Below, in pieces: positions 1 through 9,071 of a stretch of DNA of 64,000 nucleotides. Numbering within the stretch: position 1 is the first letter of the stretch; the number at the start of each line of letters is the position of its first letter. This DNA comes from Planctomycetaceae bacterium. GTDB taxonomy: Bacteria > Planctomycetota > Planctomycetia > Planctomycetales > Planctomycetaceae. Position numbers and translations under genes: made by a program. The DNA is taken from the NCBI GenBank assembly GCA_024742875.1, contig JANSXP010000036.1, positions 1 through 64,000 of the forward strand, in the 5' to 3' direction. Below the pieces are notes generated by a model. That model searched no databases and had not been told where the DNA came from. It saw only the letters and a program-made list of their open reading frames with translations.

Positions 1-2809
1 CAAACAACTGATCCAGAGATTCGGTCGTGCGAATACGTTCAGACAGCACATCATTGATTTGGGGGTGGCTGATTCGTGAAACGATGTCGTTCGAGCAGGC
101 CTGCAGTGCGTCCGTGAGGCGGGTGTCCACGTCGGGATCACCCAAAAGATCTGTCAGGCAGCAGGTGGCCCATGTCAGCACAGATTCCTGCGGCGCGTCC
201 GTTGTCACTTCCTGTTTGGCAGGCCAGTTGCGTGCCACCGTGGGAGCGGGCGCCTTGAGAAACTCCATCGGCATTTGCACGATCTTCACGAGGGCGTCTG
301 CCGCTGTCTGCAGATCACCACGCTGTCGAGCGAGGCAGGCGTCCAGAACAGTCAGCTGCAGCTGCTGCTCTGCTGTGAGCGGCATTTCGCGAATGGCGGC
401 CAGATCGGCATCCGGATTGCCGGCGGCCAGCTGCAGTTGCGCAGCAAACATGATGGCCTCCCTCTGCGACCGATCGACCATTGTGGATTCGGTGCTGCCG
501 GCGACATCCAGAGCCCCCTGCCAGTCTCCGGAATCCAGCAGTCCCTGCGCGATCTCCAGTGGATCGCCCGACGTTTCTGTGGTGGGTCGCGTGGACAGTC
601 GCCATAGCCGGTCCGCCGCGAGATAGAAATAATCGCCGCTGCCGTCACGGACTGCTGCCAGCCTTCCCCAGCCCGGCGAGGGAAGGACATTTCGGGAGGT
701 CTGAATCAGCTCGCCAGACTTCAGATCCACGGCGGCGATGCAGCCGGTGCTCATGGGAAGTGCAAGGATGTCGCCCGTCAGCGTGCCTTTGCCAAACGGA
801 TAGCCGGTGACGTCGTTCAGCTCCAGCAGCCAGAGCAGCTGACCGCTGTAGGTATCAAAAGCGCGAACGTGTTCTGCTGTGGACAGAATGACGCGGTCTG
901 AGTTCGCATGCACAAGAATCTCTCCCTGCGCGACTTCCTGTCGCTGCAGCTGCACGCCGGTCGCCGCTTCCATCCAGACCAGATCACGCGATTCATGAGC
1001 GGCGATGACCATGCGGTCTGCAGACGACACCATCTCCACAACCGACCAGCGATCCCGCAGCGAGGCCGAGCGGGTGAAGACGACCGGCTGATTGCGGCCC
1101 ATACGGATCGTGGGTTCCTGCTGTTTCAGTTCATGCAGCTGCGAGGCAAAGACGATGGACTGCGTGGCTTCATCTACACAGGTGAGCCAGCCGGTGGACG
1201 TGGGGCACCAGATCAGTCCTTCCCGACGAACGGGCGTGCAGCCCCACAGCGAACGCACGGCGTCGCGATCGATCGTCTGTTCGGGAAACGCCAGCACGCA
1301 GCTCCAGTTCAGTTCGCCGGTCACACGACTGATGCAGCCCAGCCGCATTTCGCCATCCCATTCAAAAACGCTGTACAGAAAATGACCGTCTGCCAGCGGA
1401 GGGCCGCCAAACCAGCCACTGGAACTGGAAGGCCCCAGCCGTTCTTCCAGCGTGGTTTCCGCCAGCGTCCATATCCGGCGACCGGAAGACTTTTCGATGG
1501 CGATCAACTGGCCGCTGTCGCGCTTCGGCGAGCGGGCTCCAAATGGCATGAATTGTGGAGTGGTGCGTGACGCCCCCAAATAGTCGGGCGTGTTCTGGAT
1601 CAGGTACAGCGCTTCGTTGTCTGCCGCAATCTGACCGATTGAATTGTCACGGCAGAACACACTGACAAACGGAGAGGAGTCCATCGACGTGAATCCCACA
1701 CTCGGAATCCCCCGCATCTGCTGCACGATGGGAGAGGATGAAACGGAGCTGGAAATCTGCGGCTCAACCGGTGGCAGCAGTGGATACTCCCAAATGGACT
1801 GCCCGGATGCCGCGTCTACACACGTCAGTCCGCGCAGGCTGCGGCGGTAGATGCGATCTGCGTCAATGACTTCTCGCCAACTGGTCTGAGGCGGGAAGTT
1901 GCTGCCAGCGGCCGACTGCAAAAACACGTCGATCTGGCCCCGGAGCCGGGGAGAAATGTTGGGGCGGGACTGCCACATCAGATTCTCCGGCAGAACCACG
2001 CTTTGCCTCGGAACGCTCTGATCCTCGCGAGCATCCGGCCTGCCACCTTCTGCGGGCGGGGTGCCGGACGAGACCGGTGCGTTCGCGTTTGCCTTTGTGT
2101 CCTGGGGGGCAGCGCCATCCGGTGGGTTTTCGGGGCGCTGCGGCCGAAAATCGGCCAGCAGCCGATTGGCCCGCTCACGCACATTCTGCGGCAGACCGGG
2201 CGCGGTCAGCGGCAGCAGCCAGGTCTGGGCGGCCGTGACGTTTCCTCGAGCCAGATGCAGGCGGGCAACGATCCAGTGAGCGTCGATGGAGGCCGGGGTC
2301 CCTGCTCCTGACAGCACTACCTCACTGATGGCCTGCAGATTGCCATCCCGTACGGCGACGCTCAAACGTCGCTCCATCCGGGCCGCTTCGGTTTCGACCA
2401 GAGCGTCGCGGACATCCGCCGGTAGTTGAAAGGCCAGTTCAAACAACGCTCGAAACAGCGGGATGTAGATTTTTCCCTCATCGGCCGGCACCAGCGTCAG
2501 TGGATCCGCGGTTTGCAGTGTACGAAATTCGTTGAGGGCGTCGCTCGCGCGGCCCGCTTCCAGGCTCTCCCGCAACTGCGACAGGACCTGATTGGTTTTG
2601 CGGTCGGTCGGCAGTCGCTGCGGCAATGTGGGCGCATTTTCGTCAGCGTTTTCCGGCGGGGCGTTCTGCTGCCACGCGTCGGCCTGCGATCCACTCAGGC
2701 CGACGAGCAGCGCCGTCCAGAGCAGGATGACGGCCGTTCCGCCGGGCCGGTCTCCGTCGGCCCGCCACTCGGCAATTGGCAAACTGACCGCAGAACTCGG
2801 AATTCGCAT
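1..2809 (-). CDS. PQQ-like beta-propeller protein, 3' end beyond window
   Basis: About 936 residues are visible and the frame stays open to the left edge, so the C-terminus is missing. Residues about 29-48 form a hydrophobic stretch after a charged start, which fits a signal peptide or anchor and suggests export. Next comes a helical, TPR-like region (roughly 60-220) and a Pro/Asp-rich linker. The remainder has repeated segments of the type IYRRSLRGLTCVDAASG, GQLIAIEKSSGRRIWTL and VRAFDTYSGQLLW, which are typical PQQ-like propeller blades. The tail (TEQQLQLLLDAC type) is helical again. The family is usually extracytoplasmic and structural or interaction-mediating; no catalytic residues can be named. 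The start at 2809 is the first ATG before the hydrophobic segment. It is divergent from the rplY gene. Substrate and partner are unknown. Confidence 0.8.
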   Translation of the reverse strand, partial: MRIPSSAVSLPIAEWRADGDRPGGTAVILLWTALLVGLSGSQADAWQQNAPPENADENAPTLPQRLPTDRKTNQVLSQLRESLEAGRASDALNEFRTLQTADPLTLVPADEGKIYIPLFRALFELAFQLPADVRDALVETEAARMERRLSVAVRDGNLQAISEVVLSGAGTPASIDAHWIVARLHLARGNVTAAQTWLLPLTAPGLPQNVRERANRLLADFRPQRPENPPDGAAPQDTKANANAPVSSGTPPAEGGRPDAREDQSVPRQSVVLPENLMWQSRPNISPRLRGQIDVFLQSAAGSNFPPQTSWREVIDADRIYRRSLRGLTCVDAASGQSIWEYPLLPPVEPQISSSVSSSPIVQQMRGIPSVGFTSMDSSPFVSVFCRDNSIGQIAADNEALYLIQNTPDYLGASRTTPQFMPFGARSPKRDSGQLIAIEKSSGRRIWTLAETTLEERLGPSSSSGWFGGPPLADGHFLYSVFEWDGEMRLGCISRVTGELNWSCVLAFPEQTIDRDAVRSLWGCTPVRREGLIWCPTSTGWLTCVDEATQSIVFASQLHELKQQEPTIRMGRNQPVVFTRSASLRDRWSVVEMVSSADRMVIAAHESRDLVWMEAATGVQLQRQEVAQGEILVHANSDRVILSTAEHVRAFDTYSGQLLWLLELNDVTGYPFGKGTLTGDILALPMSTGCIAAVDLKSGELIQTSRNVLPSPGWGRLAAVRDGSGDYFYLAADRLWRLSTRPTTETSGDPLEIAQGLLDSGDWQGALDVAGSTESTMVDRSQREAIMFAAQLQLAAGNPDADLAAIREMPLTAEQQLQLTVLDACLARQRGDLQTAADALVKIVQMPMEFLKAPAPTVARNWPAKQEVTTDAPQESVLTWATCCLTDLLGDPDVDTRLTDALQACSNDIVSRISHPQINDVLSERIRTTESLDQLF

Positions 2810-3263
2810 GATTGTCGCACCTTAACAGGACATCCTCGGACAGATTGACGCGGTCACACGCGTCTGCCTCACAGCTCGCTTTCCGGATTCGCCGTCATGC
2901 CGCAGAGGCAGAGCGACTGAGAATCCGCATCCGGGGAGATCGAAAGCGAAAATCGGGATTCGTCGCCTGGAAGGCACATTTTAAGCGGTCGGAAGCCCCT
3001 GGTCCACGGCACAGCAGGATTCGCTGGGTGGGCGAGTCGGGGAAAGGGCGGTGATATTCAGGAATCGTGTTATTACTGTTGAAGATCTGTTTTTGGCCAG
3101 GTATCCTCCCGCGTTTCCGCTTTCGCGCGCTGGGCTCAGAATCCGCGCAATTCCGGCTGGACCAAGCTGTCGGAAGAAGCCGAAGTAGAACTCTTATCAG
3201 CGGTCCCGATCCGGCCGAACCCGCTGTTTTCACACGTTTTAGATCGAATCAAGGAACCTGGTT
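2810..3263. other. Divergent intergenic region, PQQ-like gene / rplY
   Basis: This 454-base stretch separates two divergent genes and should hold promoters for both. Short open frames exist on both strands but have Arg-rich translations with no family resemblance, so I regard the region as non-coding. One plausible sigma-70-like promoter toward rplY is listed separately. Confidence 0.6.
3079..3107 (+). promoter_or_regulatory. Candidate promoter upstream of rplY
   Basis: TTGAAG at 3079-3084 and TATCCT at 3102-3107 are separated by 17 bases, which matches the spacing of a housekeeping promoter. They lie about 155 bases before the rplY start. Planctomycete promoters are poorly defined, so this is only a candidate. 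Confidence 0.3.
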
Positions 3264-3827
3264 ATGACAGAGGACTTTCGTCTGTCAGCACAGAATCGAG
3301 AGCAGTTGGGCAGCCTGCATACGCGCCGACTGCGTGAGCAGGGTCGTGTTCCCGCAAACCTGTACGGATTCAAAAAGGACGCTGTGAATCTGAGCGTTTG
3401 CGCTGATGAAGTGGAAAAAATGGTGGCCAATGGCTCACGTGTCGTGGACGTCGATATCGACGGAAGCGTGGAAAAAGCCGTGATTCAGGAACTGCAGTGG
3501 GACATTTTCAGCACCCATGTGCGTCACGTGGACCTGAAGCGAGTGAATCCGGAAAGCGTCGTGACTGTTGACGTTGGTCTGGAAATTGTCGGTGAACCGC
3601 TGGGGCTGAAGGACGGCGGAGAAATGAAGCAGAGTCTGAAGCGGGTGACCGTGAAAGGCCCCGACTTCCGCATTCCACGCGTTATTCGCGTCCGTGTGGG
3701 GGCACTGCAGCTGGGCGGAGAAGTCAAAGTCAGCGATTTGGAGACGCCAGACGCTGTGGAAATCCTGACCGAGGCGAATTCGCTTGTGGTCAGGGTGATC
3801 GATCCCAAAGCGGCTGCCGCTGAGTAG
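3264..3827 (+). CDS. rplY: 50S ribosomal protein L25/general stress protein Ctc
   Basis: 187 residues, the long (Ctc/TL5) form with two domains. The N-terminal L25 domain binds 5S rRNA; the segment REQLGSLHTRRLREQGRVPA with the following NLYG is the recognisable core (residues about 13-36). The C-terminal beta domain covers about 95-180. The protein stabilises the central protuberance of the 50S subunit. The ATG at 3264 directly precedes the conserved domain. It heads a forward run with pth 35 bases downstream, an arrangement (ctc-pth) seen in many bacteria, and this run continues into rpsF, ssb and rplI. Co-transcription is an inference from orientation and spacing. Confidence 0.93.
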   Translation: MTEDFRLSAQNREQLGSLHTRRLREQGRVPANLYGFKKDAVNLSVCADEVEKMVANGSRVVDVDIDGSVEKAVIQELQWDIFSTHVRHVDLKRVNPESVVTVDVGLEIVGEPLGLKDGGEMKQSLKRVTVKGPDFRIPRVIRVRVGALQLGGEVKVSDLETPDAVEILTEANSLVVRVIDPKAAAAE

Positions 3828-3862
3828 CCGACGGGAAGAGTCAGCACCGGAGCGTATCAGCC

Positions 3863-4438
3863 GTGAAACTCGTCATTGGGCTGGGGAATCCGGGACTGAA
3901 GTATGACAGAACGCGTCACAATGTCGGATTCGATGTCGTGCGTGAACTGTCGAGGCGGTTTCAGGCTGAGAAGCCTCAAACGAAATATCAGGCGGACTAT
4001 CAGAACATCATCGTTCACAACGAGAAGGTTCTGCTGATCACGCCATTGACATACATGAATCGCAGTGGCGAATCTGTTTGGCAGTTCGTGAAGTTCTACC
4101 AGCCGGAACCGTCCGACATCGTTGTCATCTGCGATGACATGAATCTGCCGACCGGGCGTCTGCGATGGCGACCATCCGGTTCCTCCGGGGGGCAGAATGG
4201 GCTGAATGACATCATTCAGCGACTGGGGCATTCTGACTTTCCCCGACTGCGTGTCGGGATTGGCAGACCGCCGGGAAAAATGGAAACCACATCGTGGGTG
4301 CTCGGTAAGTTTCGTCCTGAAGAGGCGGACGACATTGAGCTGGCAGTTCAAAGAGCTGCCGATTCCGTGGAGCACTGGGTGTCCGCCGGAATGGAACTGA
4401 CGATGACCGAATACAACAGACCTGTCAAAGACAACTGA
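3863..4438 (+). CDS. pth: Peptidyl-tRNA hydrolase
   Basis: 191 residues, the normal length for bacterial Pth. It releases tRNA from peptidyl-tRNAs that drop off ribosomes. Family hallmarks are visible: GLGNPG near the N-terminus (Asn9), RHNVGFD with the catalytic histidine (His19), TYMNRSG (Asn66), and the acidic site CDDMNLP (Asp91). The later segment GSSGGQNGL is the conserved glycine-rich motif. It sits between rplY and rpsF in the same direction, consistent with a translation operon. No missing key residue was seen. Confidence 0.96.
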   Translation: MKLVIGLGNPGLKYDRTRHNVGFDVVRELSRRFQAEKPQTKYQADYQNIIVHNEKVLLITPLTYMNRSGESVWQFVKFYQPEPSDIVVICDDMNLPTGRLRWRPSGSSGGQNGLNDIIQRLGHSDFPRLRVGIGRPPGKMETTSWVLGKFRPEEADDIELAVQRAADSVEHWVSAGMELTMTEYNRPVKDN

Positions 4439-4497
4439 TTTGTGGCAACGCCGCAGATCTTCAATTCCTAGTGGATTCAACTCGGGAGTCACTGCTC

Positions 4498-4914
4498 GTG
4501 TCAGTAGCGGAAGCAGAATCAGAAACAGTTCAGGCTAAAGAAAACCTGTACGAGGGAATGTTCCTCGTCGGCAGCTCTCAGTACGCCAATGATCCGGAAG
4601 CCACCACGGAAGCCATTATGGCCATCCTCGAACGTGCGGGTGCAACAGTGGTTGCCCACCGTCCGTGGCAGGACGGCAAACTGGCTTATGAGATCGAAGG
4701 CCATCGCAAGGGCCTGCACTACCTCGTTTGCTTCAAGATGGCACCTGCCGGTATGGACGTTCTGACACGTCAGTGCCAGCTCAGCGATGTCGTCATTCGC
4801 CAGCTGGTGATCAAGCACGTTCCAGAGCTGTTCAACGCCATGGTTGATGCTCTGAACGGTGTTCTGCACGAAGAAGAACCTGCTGCAGAAGCCCCGGCTG
4901 CCAAGTCTGAGTAA
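4498..4914 (+). CDS. rpsF: 30S ribosomal protein S6
   Basis: 138 residues from the GTG at 4498. S6 binds 16S rRNA together with S18 in the platform of the small subunit. The segment ENLYEGMFLVGSS followed by YEIEGHRKGLHYLVCF is characteristic of S6. The frame can also be opened by a GTG at 4471, but only the 4498 start has a well placed ribosome binding site (GGGAG at 4484-4488, nine bases upstream). The C-terminus is an acidic, Ala/Glu-rich tail. ssb follows in the usual rpsF-ssb order, but S18 (rpsR) does not. Confidence 0.93.
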   Translation: MSVAEAESETVQAKENLYEGMFLVGSSQYANDPEATTEAIMAILERAGATVVAHRPWQDGKLAYEIEGHRKGLHYLVCFKMAPAGMDVLTRQCQLSDVVIRQLVIKHVPELFNAMVDALNGVLHEEEPAAEAPAAKSE

Positions 4915-5031
4915 TCGTCTGCAACCAGGTCAGCCTCCGTTGTACAGCCACGGGCCGTCGCACGCTCAGGTCTGTATCAGAGGCCGGTTTGTCGGGCTTG
5001 TTTTCGGTCTTTCTGAACGCAGGAGTCCAAG

Positions 5032-5559
5032 ATGGCATCATTCAATAAAGTCATTCTGATGGGTAACGTGACACGTGACCCCGAGGTCCGTTACACAACG
5101 GGCGGATCCGCTGTCACGGAAATCGGAATTGCTGTGAATCGCTTCTGGACGGACCGGAACACGAACGAGCGGAAAGAAGAGACAACCTTTGTTGACGTCA
5201 CCCTCTGGGGACGCACGGCTGAGATCGCCGGTGAGTACCTTGGCAAAGGTCGGCCAGTGCTGATCGAAGGCCGCCTGCAGCTGGATCAGTGGGAAGATCG
5301 CGAGACAGGTCAGAAACGATCGAAGCTGAGGGTTGTCGGTGAGTCCATGCAGCTGCTCGGCGGTCGCTCTGAAGGCGGCGGCGGACAGGGTGGTGGTGGC
5401 GGTCAGAGTCGCGGCGGATACAACGCGGCTCCGCAGCAGGCACCCCAGCAGGCCGCTCCCTCGGCTCCGGCGGCACCTTCGGCTTCGGCCGGCAAGTCTC
5501 CGGATCAGGCGTTTTACGACGATCCTCCCACGGCCGGTGACGACGACGTGCCGTTTTAG
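5032..5559 (+). CDS. ssb: Single-stranded DNA-binding protein
   Basis: 175 residues. The OB-fold covers about residues 1-112, opening with MASFNKVILMGNVTRDPEVR and including the VDVTLWGRTAE and GRPVLIEGRL strands. A Gly/Gln/Ala/Pro-rich linker of about 45 residues follows, then an acidic tip ending DDDVPF, the conserved SSB tail that recruits replication and repair proteins. SSB coats single-stranded DNA at forks. The gene lies between rpsF and rplI, as in many bacteria, and upstream of dnaB, the replicative helicase. Confidence 0.96.
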   Translation: MASFNKVILMGNVTRDPEVRYTTGGSAVTEIGIAVNRFWTDRNTNERKEETTFVDVTLWGRTAEIAGEYLGKGRPVLIEGRLQLDQWEDRETGQKRSKLRVVGESMQLLGGRSEGGGGQGGGGGQSRGGYNAAPQQAPQQAAPSAPAAPSASAGKSPDQAFYDDPPTAGDDDVPF

Positions 5560-5640
5560 AATCCTCCCCATACATCAACCACATAATAAGATATGACCGC
5601 AGTCTTCGGGCTGCTGTTCCTGATCAAGAAGGAATCAACC

Positions 5641-6147
5641 ATGGTCCACACCACACGGCCCAAAGGCGTTGCCGGATCCACCAACAGCACGGCAGAAGTT
5701 CTGCTGGTTCACAATGTGGAGCACCTGGGGAACCGCGGCGACATCGTCAAAGTTAAGCCGGGGTATGCCCGCAACTACCTGTTGCCACACGGTCTGGCGA
5801 CAGTAGCCACGGAAGAAAACAAGAAGATGGTTGAGCTTCACAAAGAGAAGCTGAAAGCCATCGAGTCCACGCGTATCCGCAACCTGACGAAGATTGCGGA
5901 TGCGGTCAGCAAGTACAGCGCTACGATCGAAGCCAACGCGACGGCCGACAACACCCTGTACGGTTCAGTTGTTGCCCGCGACATCAGCGACGCTTTGAAA
6001 GCTGGCGGCCACAAGATTGAGCCGGACCATGTCAAGCTGGATGGTCCGATCCGCGAGCTCGGTATGTACACTGTGAAGCTGAAGCTGCACGAGAAAGTGG
6101 AAACCGAAGTGAAGGTCTGGGTCGTGCCGTCGGCGGCTGGTGCCTAG
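5641..6147 (+). CDS. rplI: 50S ribosomal protein L9
   Basis: 168 residues from the ATG at 5641, which has a strong AAGAAGG ribosome binding site a few bases upstream; an earlier in-frame ATG at 5593 lacks one. The N-terminal rRNA-binding domain shows VEHLGNRGDIVKVKPGYARN and YLLPHGLA. A long connecting helix (about 65-95) and the C-terminal domain follow. The protein has an N-terminal extension of about 16 residues before the usual L9 beginning. Placed after ssb and before dnaB, with a strong terminator between it and dnaB. Confidence 0.94.
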   Translation: MVHTTRPKGVAGSTNSTAEVLLVHNVEHLGNRGDIVKVKPGYARNYLLPHGLATVATEENKKMVELHKEKLKAIESTRIRNLTKIADAVSKYSATIEANATADNTLYGSVVARDISDALKAGGHKIEPDHVKLDGPIRELGMYTVKLKLHEKVETEVKVWVVPSAAGA

Positions 6148-6202
6148 TCAGCCGGACGGTGGCGGTTTGAGGCCGTCAGTTCCGTGGCAGTAACAATCAA
6201 TG

Positions 6203-6237
6203 ATCCTCAGGCGAAGTCATTCGCCTGAGGATTTTTT
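6203..6237 (+). terminator. Rho-independent terminator between rplI and dnaB
   Basis: An 11-base-pair perfect stem (CCTCAGGCGAA at 6205-6215 with TTCGCCTGAGG at 6220-6230), extended by two A-T pairs, a GTCA loop, and a T6 run at 6232-6237. It lies 56 bases after the rplI stop and 20 bases before the likely dnaB start. Confidence 0.92.
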
Positions 6238-6257
6238 CACGACGGATGGAGCACGGT

Positions 6258-7682
6258 ATGTCGACTTCGGAATGGCAGAATGACGGTCCTCCTCCCGCAG
6301 GATTCGCCCGCAAGCGTCGTCGCAAGGATGCCATCGACCAGTCCACCGTGCGTTTGCCCCCCCAGAACCTCGATGCCGAACGCGGGGTGCTGGGCAGCGT
6401 TCTGCTGATGCCCGAGGCGATTGATGAGGTCGCGGAAGTCATCCGTCCGGAGTACTTTTACAGCGAAGCGCATCAGAAGATCTTTCAGGCCATCCACCAT
6501 CTGTTTGAGAACAACGTCAGGGGGATCGACGGTGTGACGCTGGCCAACGAGCTGCAGCGTCGCAATGAACTGGAGGATGTTGGCGGCGCTGTTTATCTGG
6601 GAGAGATTCTTGAGGCCGTGCCTCACGCGGCGCACGTCAAATATTATTCCTCCATCGTGCGTGAGAAGTGGATGCAGCGCACGCTGATCTACGCCTGCAC
6701 AGAGATTCTGGCCGACAGCTATGAGCTGACCACGGAGATCGACGACCTGCTGCAGAATGCGGAGCGAAAGATCTTCAGCATTGTGGAGCAGCAGGAAGGC
6801 GGCGGGAATCTGTTCATCGGTGATATCCTGATGGACGCGTTCAACCGCATTGAAGAGCGGATGAGCAAAGAAGGGGATGTGTCCGGAACGACCACCGGCT
6901 TTTCGGACCTTGATGAACACACGACCGGTTTGCAGCCGACAGAGCTGATCATTCTGGCCGCTCGTCCTTCGATGGGAAAAACGGCCCTGGTCTGCAACAT
7001 TGCCGAGGGAGTGGCGCGCAGCGGCAAGGGCGTGCTGCTGTTTAGTCTGGAACAGTCCAATCTGGAACTGGCCGAGCGATTTCTGTGTATCACGGCCAAG
7101 GTCAACGGCCACGATCTTCGTGCAGGCAATCTGAACGCGGAGCAGCGGGACAAGCTGATGGAGGCGTCCGACGAACTGTCGAGGATGCCACTGTACATCG
7201 ATGATAAGCCCGGCCGGACCATGGGGCAGATCGCCGCGCTGGCCAGACGACTGCATCGCAAGAGTCCACTGGGGGTCATCATTATTGACTACCTGCAGCT
7301 GGTGGAGCCTGACGACAAGGGGTCACCGCGTGAGCAGCAGATCGCCGGCATCTCACGTCGATTGAAGTTCCTCGCGAAAGAGCTGCGAGTGCCCGTGATT
7401 GCTCTGGCGCAGCTGAACCGCGGTGTGGAACTGCGAGAAGATAAACGTCCTCGACTGGCTGACCTGCGTGAAAGTGGTGCCATTGAGCAGGACGCGGACA
7501 TGGTGATGTTCCTGCATCGTCCGGACGCCTATGACCCGGAAGACCGACCGGGGGAAGCGGAAGTGGTGATTGCCAAGCACCGCAGCGGTCCGACCGGTAT
7601 TGTGCGGCTGACGTGGCGGAAGGAGTTCATGCGGTTTGAGGATTACAGTCCGATGGCCGACACGAACTTTGACAACCTGTAG
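6258..7682 (+). CDS. dnaB: Replicative DNA helicase DnaB
   Basis: 474 residues from the ATG at 6258, preferred over the ATG at 6246 because GGAG at 6248-6251 is correctly spaced only for 6258. The N-terminal domain (about 30-140) opens PQNLDAERGVLGSVLL. The RecA-like C-terminal domain has Walker A ARPSMGKTAL (about 235-244), Walker B IIIDYLQLV (about 341-349) and the DnaB motif DLRESGAIEQDADMVMFLHR. The hexamer unwinds DNA ahead of the polymerase. It is co-directional with ssb and rplI but separated from them by a terminator, so it needs its own promoter or read-through. Confidence 0.97.
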   Translation: MSTSEWQNDGPPPAGFARKRRRKDAIDQSTVRLPPQNLDAERGVLGSVLLMPEAIDEVAEVIRPEYFYSEAHQKIFQAIHHLFENNVRGIDGVTLANELQRRNELEDVGGAVYLGEILEAVPHAAHVKYYSSIVREKWMQRTLIYACTEILADSYELTTEIDDLLQNAERKIFSIVEQQEGGGNLFIGDILMDAFNRIEERMSKEGDVSGTTTGFSDLDEHTTGLQPTELIILAARPSMGKTALVCNIAEGVARSGKGVLLFSLEQSNLELAERFLCITAKVNGHDLRAGNLNAEQRDKLMEASDELSRMPLYIDDKPGRTMGQIAALARRLHRKSPLGVIIIDYLQLVEPDDKGSPREQQIAGISRRLKFLAKELRVPVIALAQLNRGVELREDKRPRLADLRESGAIEQDADMVMFLHRPDAYDPEDRPGEAEVVIAKHRSGPTGIVRLTWRKEFMRFEDYSPMADTNFDNL

Positions 7683-8018
7683 CGACGACCGCCGCTTTCC
7701 GCAGCTACTGAGCTGACGACGTCCGGGAACTTGTGAACATTCCGCTCGACCAATCCGGGCTCAGCAGCTTAGTCTGAGACTGGCCGACCAGTGTCATTGG
7801 TGTAAAGACGTGGCATCGGCTGCCCCACGCCAGGCGAGTGGACGGCACACGGTTCGGGGCGACGTTGCTCACGTCCACACAGAGGAAATCTGGTCGGGCA
7901 TGCACCTGGGCCAACGGGTGTGATGGTGGGCCTGCCGTCCCAGCGCCGCTTCTGAGTGAGCGGTGCTTCTGACTGAGATGTAATCAACCAGACGAGTCCG
8001 TCGCACGCCTGGTGGTCT
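7683..8018. other. Intergenic region, no feature recognised
   Basis: This 336-base region lies between the convergent ends of dnaB and the membrane-anchored unknown gene. I see no gene and no clear terminator hairpin. Confidence 0.5.
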
Positions 8019-9071
8019 TTATTTGACGAACGGGTCAAAGCCGTTTCGCAGGGCTTCGATCTCCGGCGGCAGGGCTGGCTGACTGGTGGAGTCCGCCGCG
8101 GACGCCACGTCTGCAGCGTCCTTGAAGATGGAGCCGACGTCGCTGGGCAGTCGTTCCTCGATTTGTCCCCGGGCGAATCGGCTGACGGATTCTGTGGACC
8201 GGTCGATCGAATCCTGCAGCCCGCGTCGGGCACGGTTCATGGCTTCATCCGCCCGATTTTCCAGCTGTGATGTGACTTCTTCAAAGGCGCCGAAACCGGA
8301 ATTGCTGTTCGTTGCCGGCGCGCTGCCCTCACTGCTGTCATCACCGAACAGCATTTCTTCCAGCAATCGGGTCTCTTCCTCCCGAGACAGTTCAGAGGTC
8401 CGCTCGCTGGAATTGCGACCGCTACCCGTGCCACTGCTGTTAGTCCCCCGGGAAGACGGTGCGGTGGACTCGACTTCGCGGAACCCCGTTGATTCCTCGC
8501 GGAACATGCCTTCGCCTGATTCCGATACCGAGCGGCTGCGGTCAGAGAAGACGTCCTCTGCTGAAAGACCCGTGCGGCGTGCGACGGACGTGTCATCCGA
8601 GCTGCGGCCAAACGGCTGTCGATTGGCGTCGCGGGGAAACGGAGCGTCCAGCAGATCGTCCATGTCGGTACTGCGGTTAAACGACGTGGGCTCAGAATCC
8701 TTCCGCAGCGGCAGGAATCCCGGGTCATCAAACAGCGGGTCGGTGTCTTCTGCGTCAGAGTTGAGCATGCCCCGCAGATCGTCTATGGGACTGTCGCTGG
8801 AGACCGAGTCCATCAGGTCTTTGGTGACAGAGACAGCCACCAGATCGCTGGCGCCGTTGGCCACCAGGGCGCGGGCCAGTTCCGGGAAATCATTCCACTT
8901 GTCCGCGTCCCAGGTGCGGATGTCCGCGTAGGCCAGGCCGATTCCATGCTGAGGAGTTCGCGGCACAATGCGGACGCCGTCGTGGGTGTGCACCACGTGG
9001 AACTGGAGTGCAAAAAACAGCACGCCGGCACCAACCAGCGCTCCGATCGCGAATGGTTTGAATTTTCCCAT
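8019..9071 (-). CDS. Membrane-anchored protein of unknown function
   Basis: 350 residues from the ATG at 9071, which has GAGG nine bases upstream; the frame continues upstream but without conserved character. Residues 7-23 form a single hydrophobic helix (KPFAIGALVGAGVLFFALQF). Residues about 25-90 look folded, with RIVPRTPQHGIGLAYADIR and an Ala-rich helical part. About 90-250 is rich in Ser, Asp and Arg and probably disordered. A final helical section (about 255-350) has heptad-like charge patterning. I do not recognise a named family. It probably faces the periplasmic side, by position of the anchor. It stands alone, divergent from mraZ. Confidence 0.75.
   Translation of the reverse strand: MGKFKPFAIGALVGAGVLFFALQFHVVHTHDGVRIVPRTPQHGIGLAYADIRTWDADKWNDFPELARALVANGASDLVAVSVTKDLMDSVSSDSPIDDLRGMLNSDAEDTDPLFDDPGFLPLRKDSEPTSFNRSTDMDDLLDAPFPRDANRQPFGRSSDDTSVARRTGLSAEDVFSDRSRSVSESGEGMFREESTGFREVESTAPSSRGTNSSGTGSGRNSSERTSELSREEETRLLEEMLFGDDSSEGSAPATNSNSGFGAFEEVTSQLENRADEAMNRARRGLQDSIDRSTESVSRFARGQIEERLPSDVGSIFKDAADVASAADSTSQPALPPEIEALRNGFDPFVK

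Noticed and set aside
2895-3233. Possible 112-residue minus-strand gene in the rplY upstream region
   Set aside because: Arg/Ser-rich translation with no domain, in a region expected to carry divergent promoters.
6237-7256. Long open frame antisense to dnaB (339 residues)
   Set aside because: It is a shadow of a strongly supported gene on the other strand, with His/Gln/Arg-rich, family-less translation.
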